The position numbers and the translations under genes were made by a program. Below are positions 52,838-63,963 of a DNA stretch of 64,000 bases, one piece after another. Under the pieces are notes generated by a model. It saw only the letters and a program-made list of their open reading frames with translations, did not search any database and was not told the DNA's origin. The stretch's first letter is position 1; each line of letters opens with the position of its first letter. Location: positions 1,863,501-1,927,500 of the forward strand of contig CALZFC010000268.1 in assembly GCA_945643635.1 (NCBI GenBank). The letters are read 5' to 3'. This stretch comes from Allodiplogaster sudhausi. Taxonomy: Eukaryota > Nematoda > Chromadorea > Rhabditida > Diplogasteridae.

Positions 52838-53218
52838 GTGAATCAGTTTGCCCTTCTTCCCCGTTGTTTGCTTCTTTTCTTGCCAATGGATCTACGCTTG
52901 GCCGGAAGCGTCTGTGAAAACACTTTTTCCTTCATTTCTCGTGATGATGATTCTTTCAATTTCTTCTCTATTAATATGACAAATAATGATATTTTCACGC
53001 TTGATGAGCGTTTTGAAACCTATACTTTCCTTAAAAGCTCGCACTACAATCTCGAGCCACTTTTTGGCTGTATTCAAGTGCAGGCGTTACAAGGTATTAT
53101 AGGCGGCTACCAATGGAAAATAAAGGTGTCCCATGGCAAAAAAAGGCGTCATATAGAATTTTATTTCTCACCTCTATTCAAGTTTGGGCCTACCAAGGTA
53201 TTGCTAAAAGGTTAACTA
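52838..53218 (+). CDS. 126-codon open frame in the Ly6 repeat unit, unknown
   Basis: The frame runs from MNQFALLPRCLLLFLPMDL to a stop at about 53216, just upstream of a Ly6 gene. The N-terminus is hydrophobic and could be a signal peptide (about residues 1-25), followed by VCENTFSF and DDDSFNFFSINMTNN. The inverted copy at 50138-50513 is broken. No family recognised. It may be an untranslated part of the duplicated unit rather than a gene. Confidence 0.3.
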
Positions 53219-53263
53219 ACTCGTCGACTCATTCAATTTCCTAAACAACGATTTTCCTTGCAT

Positions 53264-53771
53264 ATGTCTGTCGTGGCTGGTCGTCTCTGCTTCATTCTCT
53301 TGGTTCTCGTCACTTCCTCTGTCGACGCGCTGTGGTGCTACGAAGGATTTGCGATTGGCGAGGAGGCAGGACTTGACGCATGCACCGTGAAAAGATGCGT
53401 TGACGGAGAGTCCGAATGTGCCGAGGTATTACCTATTTTGTTGAAGCAAAAAAAATGTTATTGGAATAAAAAAATTCAGAGTTATGGAGGAATGAAGGCA
53501 CAAGGTTTGAACTTCAAATTTATGGCCAAATCATGCATGATGGGCGATTGTGATATTGAGGTTGGCAATGTTTAATGTGCTTTACTCTACTTATTGAAAA
53601 AAAGGTAATTTCAATTGATTGCGGTTGATCTGTCAAATTTAGGATGCCAGAAGAAGAATGAAAAACGAACCGGCATCTGCTGCATTGTACCTCAGTTCCT
53701 TGGAGTGCTGCAGAGGCGACCTCTGTAACGCTGCCCTCGCAACGTCTACTTCAGTCAACGACGCCCTCTGA
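53264..53771 (+). CDS. Ly6/three-finger secreted protein, copy 4
   Basis: Three exons (53264-53425, 53480-53560, 53643-53771), 123 residues. Signal peptide MSVVAGRLCFILLVLVTSSV followed by DALWCYEG. The mature part has the Ly6/uPAR cysteine pattern: CYEG, DAC, RC, SEC, then KSC and GDCDIE, ending in the family signature ECCRGDLCNA. Such domains act outside the cell as secreted or GPI-anchored proteins; the partner is unknown. After LCNA, four 10-codon units of the type NxALxxSTxV follow. The second contains the in-frame TGA stop at 53769-53771. Beyond it, in the same frame, lies the hydrophobic tail (about 53841-53890) that serves as a GPI signal in copies 2 and 5. The protein as written would be secreted, not anchored. 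Confidence 0.75.
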
Positions 53772-54669
53772 ACGTCTACTCCAGTCAACAGTGCGCTGCC
53801 AATGTCTACTCCACTCAACGGAGCCCTCCCCCCGCCTTCTCCACTCCCTCTGCTCGTTCTGCTCTTTTCTGTTCTCTCCTTCCACTTCCGAATATCATGT
53901 TACCTCGTAAGATAAACTTTCCAGAAACACACCTTTAAAGGTTTAGTTGTTTTCCTAGTTCAATAACAAGTGCATTTCTGAGAGGGAACAAAGTGCTATG
54001 CATGTTTATGTAACGTTAAATGCATCTATTTTACCACGACTATTTGCCGATGAATGACAAGTCATGGTCACGTTTTGTGCATACTAACGAATTTTCCAAT
54101 TACCGATGCTTCCAATGAGTTATTCTATGAGTCACAGGCGGCGCCGACAATGAACAGATATGATGAGTGAAGGGGCTCTTTTCCACTCTAACCATCTTTT
54201 TCCCGCCCATTCTCCTCGCTTCTCACCCCCACAGGATAAAGAAGTTCGAAATGCCAGATTTTAGTTAAAATATCTAGAGCAAGAAAATTAAAGTTCATTA
54301 AATCAGGGTGAAGTATAATTGTGAAAATCGACCAAAGTTGCTCGAAATGCATGAGTAGAACGGAAATTTGTATTCCTCGAGATGTCAGTTCTGAAGGTTA
54401 TCTGAAAATAAAATAAAAGCTGGAAGTGCCTGGTAGAATTTTTTTTCGAAAACTAATTACCTGAGCTGGAAGCCAAATAAAGGGCATGTTTATTCGCGCG
54501 GATAGCGCGAAGAACCCTTCTGATTCTCCGGATAGAAACGAAAACAAGGATAGGTTCTACTTTTGAACATTAACACAAATATCAAGGGCAATCAAATTTA
54601 GTTCCACAAATGAAAACGGAGTCTTTTAGTTATACACTACTGTAAATGTTACGTTCGATAAATTTGGGT

Positions 54670-54706
<37 letters not shown>

Positions 54707-54865
54707 TAGTACCCCCCCCCCTTATTAGAACCCCCCCCCCCCCTGTAATAGTATCCCCCTCTGAAAATTCAGCGTTGAACCCCCACCCCTCCAATAGTAC
54801 CCCCCCCCCCTAACAGTCTATTACCTTAGCTGTTGTATGCAAATTTATCGTGAATGCTTTTGAAT
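53772..54865. other. intergenic, with repeat relics
   Basis: Contains the remains of the copy 4 GPI tail, an inverted relic of the CGCGCGGATAGCGCGAA duplication element (about 54480-54560), a (TA)n run at 54673-54703 and poly-C tracts at 54711-54812. No gene seen. Confidence 0.6.
54711..54812. repeat. poly-C tracts with interspersed AGTA/TTAGAA
   Basis: Four or five C runs of 9-14 bases separated by short spacers such as TAATAGTA. These are error-prone for sequencing and able to form i-motif/G4 structures. Confidence 0.85.
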
Positions 54866-55663
54866 CTACATCGTTTGAGAACCGGCCGATGAGAACGTAA
54901 CGTATGAGAACATTGGTCGGTCATTTGAGAACCGAGCGCAAACTGAATCTGTCGTATGAGAACCGAGCGTGGGCATTATTTTCTTGCATACGCCGGATGA
55001 GAACCGAGCGTAGAGCGAATGTTCCACATGAGAACCGAGCGTAGAACGAATGTTCCATATGAGAACCGAGCGTAGAGCGAATGCCCCGGATGAGAACCGA
55101 GCGGGAAATATTATGTTTGGGTCTGTCCCGGATGAGAACCGAGCGGGAAAATGTCATTTTGGGTTTGGCGTGGATGAGAACCTAGGGGTAAAATGTCATT
55201 TTGGGTTTGGTCCGGATGAGAACCTAATGGGAAATATTATTTTTGGGTCTGTCCCGGATGAGAACCGAGCGGGAAAATGTCATTTTGGGTTTGGCCCGGA
55301 TGAGAACCGAGCGTGTAAATGTCATTTTGGGTTTGGCCTGGATGAGAACCTAGGGGTAAAATGTTATTTTGGGTCTGTCCCGGATGAGAACCTAGCCGGA
55401 AGATGTCATTTTATGTTTGGCCCAGATGAGAACCTAAGGGTAAAATGTCATTTTGGGTCTGTCCCGGATGAGAACCTAGCCGGAAGATGTCATTTTATGT
55501 TTGGCCCAGATGAGAACCTAGGGGTAAAATGTCATTTTGGGTTTGGTCCGGATGAGAACCTTGCGGGAAGATGTCGTCATCAGCAGTGTGAGTGTATAAT
55601 ATAATACTCAGACTATAATCCATAATACTCGTGCGACTCTTTATTATTTCGACTTTGTTCGTA
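54866..55663 (+). repeat. 42-bp minisatellite array A1
   Basis: Begins CTACATCGTTTGAGAACCGG and ends TTGTTCGTA, as does array A2 at 56111. Early units have a 30-base spacing (GAGAACCGAGCGTAGA plus GAATGTTCCACAT). Later units are 42 bases: GATGAGAACCGAGCGGGAAA then ATGTCATTTTGGGTTTGGCC. Because 42 is a multiple of three, a 14-residue repeat (PDENRAGKCHFGFG) stays open for 184 codons; this need not be coding. Confidence 0.9.
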
Positions 55664-57685
55664 CATTCCTGTAGTTATCTTTTGCTTTAATTTTTCGACG
55701 AAGCAATTTACCTTTCTCTCTCATCTTTTTTCTTGCCAGTAAATCTTCGTTTGCCAGAATATGACTCTTCTTCCATAACAGTTTCTTTTCCATTTCTCAA
55801 GGTGATGACGCATTCCATTTTCTCTCTGTGAATACGTCAAATAATGTTGCCCAATTGAAGAGTGTTTTGAAACCCAAGAATTTCCTTAAAAAAACGACAC
55901 TTTGACTCCATACAATTATAGTCATCCCAAGATAGTACAGGCGCCTCATGTAAAGTAAAGGCAAGGCGTCCCAAGCCAAAAAAGGCATCTAAGAATTTAA
56001 TTTACGGCGTTAAAATGAAACCCATTTATTTTCTTGACTTAAGCGATTACACTAGTTAGTCTATGTTTTCCAGGCGCACACGTCAGCAAAATTAAAAGAT
56101 TCAAAAGGCGCTACATCGTTTGAGAACCGGCCGATGAGAACGTAACGTATGAGAACATTGGTCGGTCATTTGAGAACCGAGCGCAAACTGAATCTGCCGT
56201 ATGAGAACCGAGCGTGAACATTATTTTCTTGCATACGCCGGATGAGAACCGAGCGTAGAACGAATGTTCCACATGAGAACCGAGCGTAGAACGAATGTTC
56301 CACATGAGAACCGAGCGTAGAGCGAATGCCCCGGATGAGAACCGAGCGGGAAATATTATTTTTGGGTCTGTCCCGGATGAGAACCGAGCGGGAAAATGTC
56401 ATTTTGGGTTTGGCCCGGATGAGAACCGAGCGTGTAAATGTCATTTTGGGTTTGGCCTGGATGAGAACCTAGGGGTAAAATGTTATTTTGGGTCTGTCCC
56501 GGATGAGAACCTAGCCGGAAGATGTCATTTTATGTTTGGCCCAGATGAGAACCTAAGGGTAAAATGTCATTTTGGGTCTGTCCCGGATGAGAACCTAGCC
56601 GGAAGATGTCATTTTATGTTTGGCCCAGATGAGAACCTAGGGGTAAAATGTCATTTTGGGTTTGGTCCGGATGAGAACCTTGCGGGAAGATGTCGTCATC
56701 AGCAGTGTGAGTGTATAATATAATACTCAGACTATAATCCATAATACTCGTGCGACTCTTTATTATTTCGACTTTGTTCGTAAGAGATTCAAATGATTCT
56801 TTGTTATGCGATACACTTCTTTTTTTATCTCACAACTCTAAGAATCGTCGACCCCATAAACACTGAAACACGATCCGCAAATTGCTAGTTCGAAACATTC
56901 TCTATATCACTTTGCGTCTCTGATTGGACTACAAATCATGTTTCTCCCTTCTAGCTTCTCTATGCACACAAACAACAGTAAAACATGAACGCCGCTACAT
57001 TCCATATCTTCACTTACAGGAACATAAACCATTTCTAAGTGCACAGAAAAAAATGAACATAAACTGAAAGGATGGAGTTTTCTGTTCCTTTTCATAAGCT
57101 TGGCTTGAGGTAATAAGGAAAATCACATGAGATGTTCATCGATCAGGCCCTGGATTTCATTGTAGATCTTTCGGCGAAGCGAATTTGAGATCTACATTCG
57201 GATGATACAGTAATCAGGAAACTTCACGAATTCAATAAGGACACTTAACAGACTCGATAGGGTCTAAATCACAAAGAACGGGACGGTTGAATTGACATAG
57301 AATACGGCTTTGAAAGCGGCAAAACGAAAAAAAATGCAGAGTCAAATAATTACATTTCCTTTATGGACGCATAACGGTGCTCAGCTGATAAAGGAGTGTG
57401 GTTAGACTGGTGAATGGCGACATGAACAGTCTTCGTAATTTCTCATACTTCTGTGCTTCCGCTGTTTGTCTTGCTCCTTAATAAGCAGCAGATTAAGGTA
57501 ATCGCTTGTGTCAATTTTTTGCTGTTAAATATGATAAACTATATGGAGATAGTATTCTAACCCCGGACAATTGAAACATTGTGAGGAGCAGCCAGATTTT
57601 GGCGCACTTTCTCCTCTTCCAGCTGGATAGCGTAGACTGCTCTCGATGGCCTGACTCATCGTCCATTCGAAAGCTCAGCACGAGC
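55662..57685 (+). repeat. left arm of a 2,024-bp inverted repeat
   Basis: Every position checked here pairs with 118615 minus that position in the right arm, with no indel and no mismatch noticed over several stretches (55662-56000, 56295-56723, 56907-57350, 57600-57685). Outer mismatch begins at 55661, inner at 57686. The arm holds, from outside in, a decayed copy of the Ly6-unit frame, array A2, and about 0.9 kb of unique sequence including the last exon of the transposase gene. Confidence 0.9.
56111..56783 (+). repeat. 42-bp minisatellite array A2
   Basis: Same units as A1 with fewer copies and the same flanking ends. About eighteen TGAGAAC cores. The 142-codon open frame at 56295-56723 follows the 14-residue unit. 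Confidence 0.9.
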
Positions 57686-59977
57686 GATTGCCTCAAAATA
57701 ACAGCAAGTCAAATAATAAATTAATTAATATATTTACCTTAATTATTAGTAATTATATTTCTTTGGGGGAGGGTGATTGCTTAGTTCTTGCGTGATTTAG
57801 AGAGAGATGCTTAACTGACCCCAAATTGCAAATGGAAGGACTCTTTGCTGTTGTTACAACGCGGATCGCCTCTCATCAATGCATCATGAATGCTCCACTT
57901 GTCTGGCGGGAACCTTTGACAAAGTATGCTTCGTAGATTTTTTAAGTTACGTTTTAATATCATCAAATATAATATAATTAAAATTAAATTTAAAAAAAAA
58001 ACTTTTTGCTTCAATAATGTCAAAACTAGTGCGGCACCTGGCAGCTCCTCTCCCTCGAATGTTGATGCTTTCATGGTAGTCAAGTAGACCTTGAAATACG
58101 AACAAATTTAGACATTCTCATTGTATCTTGGTAAAAAAAACATTACCTGCTGCGGAAGCGGGAGCCTCGGCCTTGAGTTCGTCAAATGCATCGGGGATGA
58201 GGTGAGCAGGCAGGAATGGGAGCACGAGGAGCCTTTTGTAGCATTTTAAGAGTGGACCAATCTAGGATTAGACATGGGTAAAACGAAAGCTATGGTTATT
58301 ACAATGTCTTGGCACTGTTTTGCATCTTTATATTATGCAAAGTAAATGAGAAAAAGTTCAAATATATTCACTAAGCGGTTGAGAAGGTGGAGGGAAGCGG
58401 CTTTCTTTCGAAGATTCTGATTCTTATGGAATAAGCAGAGCGTAAATGTAACGCGTGGGAATTGTCTGCGGAAGGCGGCTCCAGGAGCTACTTCGTAATC
58501 TAAAAGCCTAAAAAACTAAAATATTCGCATTTTTAAAAGATAAGAAGAAATGATGCGTTAATGGATTTAATAAAATTCTTATCACATAATAGCTAATTTT
58601 CACGTGCATATATTGTTAACAGATATGTTTTGTGACTAGAAATAAATTTTATCTCTTTTCAAAATCGAATACCAACCAGAGTAGATTCGCTCAACGATCC
58701 AATTCTGCAATCGTGGATCCTGCCTTAGTGACATGATGACGCGGCTGTAATCTGTTGTCGCGAGAATACCTGATCGGCAGCCCGAGAGAAAGACCACAAC
58801 TGCCAGGTAGAATTTATCGTTGCTCTACAATGAAGACAATGCGTAATCGATTCATTCTGAAAAAAAAAATGCCAAATAAATGTGAAAATAAAGCACGAAA
58901 ATAAGGCTATTAGCAAGTAAACCGGTGAAAAAACATACTCGACAGTGAATAGTCCACACCAGGTCAAACCCTTCTGGAGCAGACTCGAATGTCACATCAA
59001 TCGCTATCTTAAGGCATAATTTTATTACTAATAAATGAAGAGAACAAAAACTACTCAACGTTGTGTTGCACCCTATTATCACAACTTGAAAATTGGAACG
59101 AATAGTTAATCATAACTTGAAAAGTTTACCTCAGTAGATTCCTCCAGCAACTTTAGTTGCTCATCAGATGCAAATACAACGAATCGCTTCACATCAGTAG
59201 CTCCTGAGTCGTACATGAGCATTCGTGCTCCAGCTGAATCATTTTTTAAGAGTTTTGGACGTTATGTAGAGCAAATTGCTACTGAATCAACACCATTGAT
59301 ACAGTACAATATAGGCAGATAATTTATCCATTAAATAAGAAAAATTATGACGCACACAACGTCGAGGCCCACTTTCCAACGAAGTTCGGTGGGTGAGAAT
59401 CAGCCATTTTTGTTTCCGGGTCGCTTGCACGAGCTCTTTGGTAGCTCCTCCTGAGAGCATCATCGCTAGTTTAATAAGTAGTAAATTTCATATTTCATTC
59501 TTGTTAACCAAATTAAATATAAATATCCTTGAAATTAAAGAAGAATCGGAAGTCTGAGTATAGTTGAAAAAGATACAACTTACCGATTAAATCCAGCGCT
59601 TCTGCTGACAGACCGGACTTCGCAAGCACGATCGCCACCCGAGGCTTAAGCTTTGCAGTGTTCGCCGTCTTAAGAAGCTCTCGTCGGGCAACTTTCGCCT
59701 GAAAACAAACCACTGAATATGTTTTATTTTTCTTTCATAGTATAAAGAAACATTGTAAATAACACTTTAAAAAAACCTCTGCTTGTGCGTCGTCTGGAAG
59801 GTGGTTATGGCAACCGTGCACTGATATCTGCTTTGACGGGCGGAGGTAGGCAGTGGAAGAACAACCTGCTTTCCTTTCCAAGCAGTGAAGGAGTTCGGAT
59901 TCGTCTTTTAAGGTCTTCTTTCGGTTATAAAGACTTCCGTCTTTAGCATACACCTCCGATGGCTTTCCACGAGGCAT
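57656..59977 (-). CDS. Mutator-like (MULE) transposase with FLYWCH-type zinc finger
   Basis: Eleven phase-consistent exons, about 389 residues: 59777-59977, 59584-59698, 59358-59465, 59130-59233, 58939-59007, 58677-58824, 58372-58499, 58147-58261, 58038-58089, 57820-57913, 57656-57691. Residues 10-59 resemble a FLYWCH finger (C32, C39, H57, H59). The middle follows the MULE pattern: MLMYDSG, RFVVFASDEQLKLLEES, then AIDVTFESAP with D180, SDYEVAPGAAFRRQFPRVTF with D249, LCLFHKN (C270-x2-H273), and WSIHDALMRGDPRCNNSKES with E371. The DDE triad and CxxH are therefore present (inference by pattern). The C-terminus is shorter than I would expect for a MULE and runs into the left inverted-repeat arm. 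It may be an active transposase, a truncated one or a domesticated gene. Confidence 0.75.
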
Positions 59978-60641
59978 AATCTATACAAGGGTTGGACTTG
60001 GTAAACGCAGATGAAACTATGCATTCAATAAAGCTGCCATTCAATAGGAAACCAGAAAAAAAACGATTGATTAATGAATGTATCCACTTCATATAGAATT
60101 TCTTCCTCAAATATGTTTTTATTTCTAAGGCCGAATCTATCATTCAAACAAATATTCTGATAATTGACATCAATAAGAATTTGGTAACCACTGAAACAAA
60201 TAATTATATAGTTGTGATCTTTTGTCCGCGCCACTAAAGGAATTCGGGGTCTAACACGAGCGCCATACATTTAGACGCTCTCGGTAACAAACTCATTGCC
60301 GCATCTCTCTCAAATCTCTCTCTCACTCTCTCCTTAGTCCTCCAGGACTCACCTGTCAATTTCGCCTAACTCTAGTCACACTCTCACTGGGACAGAGGGA
60401 TCGACAAACAGCGGGTAGAGATTCGAGAAACATTGATGATAAGTAGACGTGATGCGGGAACAACCAGTGACGAACCACAAAAGACAAGGAGAAGAACTTT
60501 ATTCACACGTTAAATGAGGGTCTATATATATATATATAGACAGAAGAAGTACTTTTTTACTTTGAATGTACTGCCAGCGAATAGTGCAGATATTTTCAAT
60601 TCAACTTTCCCTTTACCCAAAATTAAAATACGAATTACAAT
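59978..60641. other. upstream region of the transposase gene
   Basis: AT-rich with a short CT-rich part (60300-60335) and a (TA)n run (60526-60538). No additional exon recognised. Confidence 0.5.
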
Positions 60642-60930
60642 CTGAGTATTATATTATACACTCACACTGCTGACGACGACATCTTCCGGACCAAACCCAA
60701 AATGACATTTTACCCCTAGGTTCTCATCTGGGCCAAACATAAAATGACATCTTCCGGCTAGGTTCTCATCCCTGACAGACCCAAAATAACATTTTACCCC
60801 TAGGTTCTCATCCAGGCCAAACCCAAAATGACATTTTCACGCTCGGTTCTCATCCGGGCCAAACCCAAAATGACATTTTCCCGCTCGGTTCTCATCCGGG
60901 ACAGACCCAAAAATAATATTTCCCATTAGG
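60642..60930 (-). repeat. partial 42-bp minisatellite array A3
   Basis: About six units in the orientation opposite to A1 and A2, starting with the same CTGAGTATTATATTATACAC flank as the right-arm array. It is cut mid-unit where the right inverted-repeat arm begins. Confidence 0.85.
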
Positions 60931-62953
60931 CTCGTGCTGAGCTTTCGAATGGACGATGAGTCAGGCCATCGAGAGCAGTCTACGCTATCCAGCTGGAAGA
61001 GGAGAAAGTGCGCCAAAATCTGGCTGCTCCTCACAATGTTTCAATTGTCCGGGGTTAGAATACTATCTCCATATAGTTTATCATATTTAACAGCAAAAAA
61101 TTGACACAAGCGATTACCTTAATCTGCTGCTTATTAAGGAGCAAGACAAACAGCGGAAGCACAGAAGTATGAGAAATTACGAAGACTGTTCATGTCGCCA
61201 TTCACCAGTCTAACCACACTCCTTTATCAGCTGAGCACCGTTATGCGTCCATAAAGGAAATGTAATTATTTGACTCTGCATTTTTTTTCGTTTTGCCGCT
61301 TTCAAAGCCGTATTCTATGTCAATTCAACCGTCCCGTTCTTTGTGATTTAGACCCTATCGAGTCTGTTAAGTGTCCTTATTGAATTCGTGAAGTTTCCTG
61401 ATTACTGTATCATCCGAATGTAGATCTCAAATTCGCTTCGCCGAAAGATCTACAATGAAATCCAGGGCCTGATCGATGAACATCTCATGTGATTTTCCTT
61501 ATTACCTCAAGCCAAGCTTATGAAAAGGAACAGAAAACTCCATCCTTTCAGTTTATGTTCATTTTTTTCTGTGCACTTAGAAATGGTTTATGTTCCTGTA
61601 AGTGAAGATATGGAATGTAGCGGCGTTCATGTTTTACTGTTGTTTGTGTGCATAGAGAAGCTAGAAGGGAGAAACATGATTTGTAGTCCAATCAGAGACG
61701 CAAAGTGATATAGAGAATGTTTCGAACTAGCAATTTGCGGATCGTGTTTCAGTGTTTATGGGGTCGACGATTCTTAGAGTTGTGAGATAAAAAAAGAAGT
61801 GTATCGCATAACAAAGAATCATTTGAATCTCTTACGAACAAAGTCGAAATAATAAAGAGTCGCACGAGTATTATGGATTATAGTCTGAGTATTATATTAT
61901 ACACTCACACTGCTGATGACGACATCTTCCCGCAAGGTTCTCATCCGGACCAAACCCAAAATGACATTTTACCCCTAGGTTCTCATCTGGGCCAAACATA
62001 AAATGACATCTTCCGGCTAGGTTCTCATCCGGGACAGACCCAAAATGACATTTTACCCTTAGGTTCTCATCTGGGCCAAACATAAAATGACATCTTCCGG
62101 CTAGGTTCTCATCCGGGACAGACCCAAAATAACATTTTACCCCTAGGTTCTCATCCAGGCCAAACCCAAAATGACATTTACACGCTCGGTTCTCATCCGG
62201 GCCAAACCCAAAATGACATTTTCCCGCTCGGTTCTCATCCGGGACAGACCCAAAAATAATATTTCCCGCTCGGTTCTCATCCGGGGCATTCGCTCTACGC
62301 TCGGTTCTCATGTGGAACATTCGTTCTACGCTCGGTTCTCATGTGGAACATTCGTTCTACGCTCGGTTCTCATCCGGCGTATGCAAGAAAATAATGTTCA
62401 CGCTCGGTTCTCATACGGCAGATTCAGTTTGCGCTCGGTTCTCAAATGACCGACCAATGTTCTCATACGTTACGTTCTCATCGGCCGGTTCTCAAACGAT
62501 GTAGCGCCTTTTGAATCTTTTAATTTTGCTGACGTGTGCGCCTGGAAAACATAGACTAACTAGTGTAATCGCTTAAGTCAAGAAAATAAATGGGTTTCAT
62601 TTTAACGCCGTAAATTAAATTCTTAGATGCCTTTTTTGGCTTGGGACGCCTTGCCTTTACTTTACATGAGGCGCCTGTACTATCTTGGGATGACTATAAT
62701 TGTATGGAGTCAAAGTGTCGTTTTTTTAAGGAAATTCTTGGGTTTCAAAACACTCTTCAATTGGGCAACATTATTTGACGTATTCACAGAGAGAAAATGG
62801 AATGCGTCATCACCTTGAGAAATGGAAAAGAAACTGTTATGGAAGAAGAGTCATATTCTGGCAAACGAAGATTTACTGGCAAGAAAAAAGATGAGAGAGA
62901 AAGGTAAATTGCTTCGTCGAAAAATTAAAGCAAAAGATAACTACAGGAATGTA
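60930..62953 (-). repeat. right arm of the 2,024-bp inverted repeat
   Basis: Reverse complement of 55662-57685. The inner end joins array A3. The outer end continues past 62953 into sequence paralogous to 50550-51300, so the outer boundary here looks like ordinary Ly6-unit DNA. Confidence 0.9.
61832..62504 (-). repeat. 42-bp minisatellite array A2 (right arm copy)
   Basis: Exact mirror of 56111-56783. Confidence 0.9.
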
Positions 62954-63392
62954 GCAATGTTATTTTTTTCATAAAACAATACACAATAGTTGTTGTCGAA
63001 TTCCAGCATTTATCCAAGGCCGACATAGGTATAATCAGTCTATATTGCTTTCGTCTCGAATAGTAGTAGGCGGTCACCAAAAAAACTATTTATCTGTTCT
63101 GTCTTTATTGATTTACATGTTGAACTCCTAATTAACTAGCAATTAGAACATTTATCTTCGGTGCTCACAACAAAGTACAAAGTACATTGCTCGCAACAAC
63201 CAATCAATCTTATGGATAGCGAAGAGGAATATGTATAAGGAATTGTCACTCTCCACATACATACAAAATGGTTCTTTTCTCCATCTCTCCATTGTGTATG
63301 TAAAATAGCCTTCTTGTCTCAGAAATGTACAGAAGAAGTTCATGTAAAAAGCTGTATAGTAAAACTACCTTACGAGGCAACATTTGACAGGT

Positions 63393-63963
63393 TCAGAAGT
63401 GGAACGAGAGGAATGCAAAGAGCGGGACTAGCAGAGATAGTTGAAGAGACATGGGGAGGGCGCCGTTACAGAGGGTACCATTGCAGCACTCCACGGAACT
63501 GACGTGCATTTCAGAAAGCATCTCGATAGTTTTCGCGGATCGTCTGACTTCCTAAACTTGACAGATCAGTACTAATCAAATGAAATATCTATTTTTTAAT
63601 CAAAAGAGTAAAGCAGATTATGAAGATACCATCAGGAGTCAGCCAATCAAACATCGCCAACCTCAATGTCACATTCCCTGTCCAAGATGCAGTTTTTTAA
63701 TATAGCTTTGCCGTAAAAACCATTTCCATTTAGTTTCATATCAACCTGAATTTTTTTTTTCAAAAACTTCTTATCTCCTAAAGATAAATAAATAAAACCT
63801 TGCCACAATTGGTCTCTCCGTTCATGCAAGGTATTGCTTTGAATTTATGAACTCCTGCCTCCCCATTCTCCATATGGATTCCCACATAGCACTCGAGTGC
63901 GTCGACGGAGCCAGCGAGGAGAACCAAGAGAAGGAAGCAGAGACGACCAGATACGACAGTCAT
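63393..63963 (-). CDS. Ly6/three-finger GPI-anchored protein, copy 5
   Basis: Three exons (63799-63963, 63662-63745, 63393-63551), 135 residues, no defects seen. Signal peptide MTVVSGRLCFLLLVLLAGSV, ECYVG opening of the Ly6 domain, IPCMNGETNCGK, a middle exon KNCILDRECDIE, and the closing ECCNGTLCNG. The C-terminal stretch LSLLVPLFAFLSFHF is hydrophobic and ends at the stop, as expected for a GPI attachment signal. Exon structure and phases (all 0) match copies 1, 2 and 4. Function unknown; cell-surface location inferred. Confidence 0.8.

Noticed and set aside
54711..54812. CRISPR-like or telomere-like array
   Set aside because: The units are irregular poly-C tracts with variable short spacers; no direct repeat/spacer structure or telomere motif.
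55050..55604. 184-residue protein of PDENRAGKCHFGFG repeats as a real gene
   Set aside because: Open frames exist on both strands because the unit is 42 bases. No signal peptide, splice pattern or independent support, so it is kept as a repeat only.
55653..62962. 9-bp target duplication for the putative MULE
   Set aside because: The flanks ctttgttcg and gcaatgtta do not match, and no shifted pair was found by eye.
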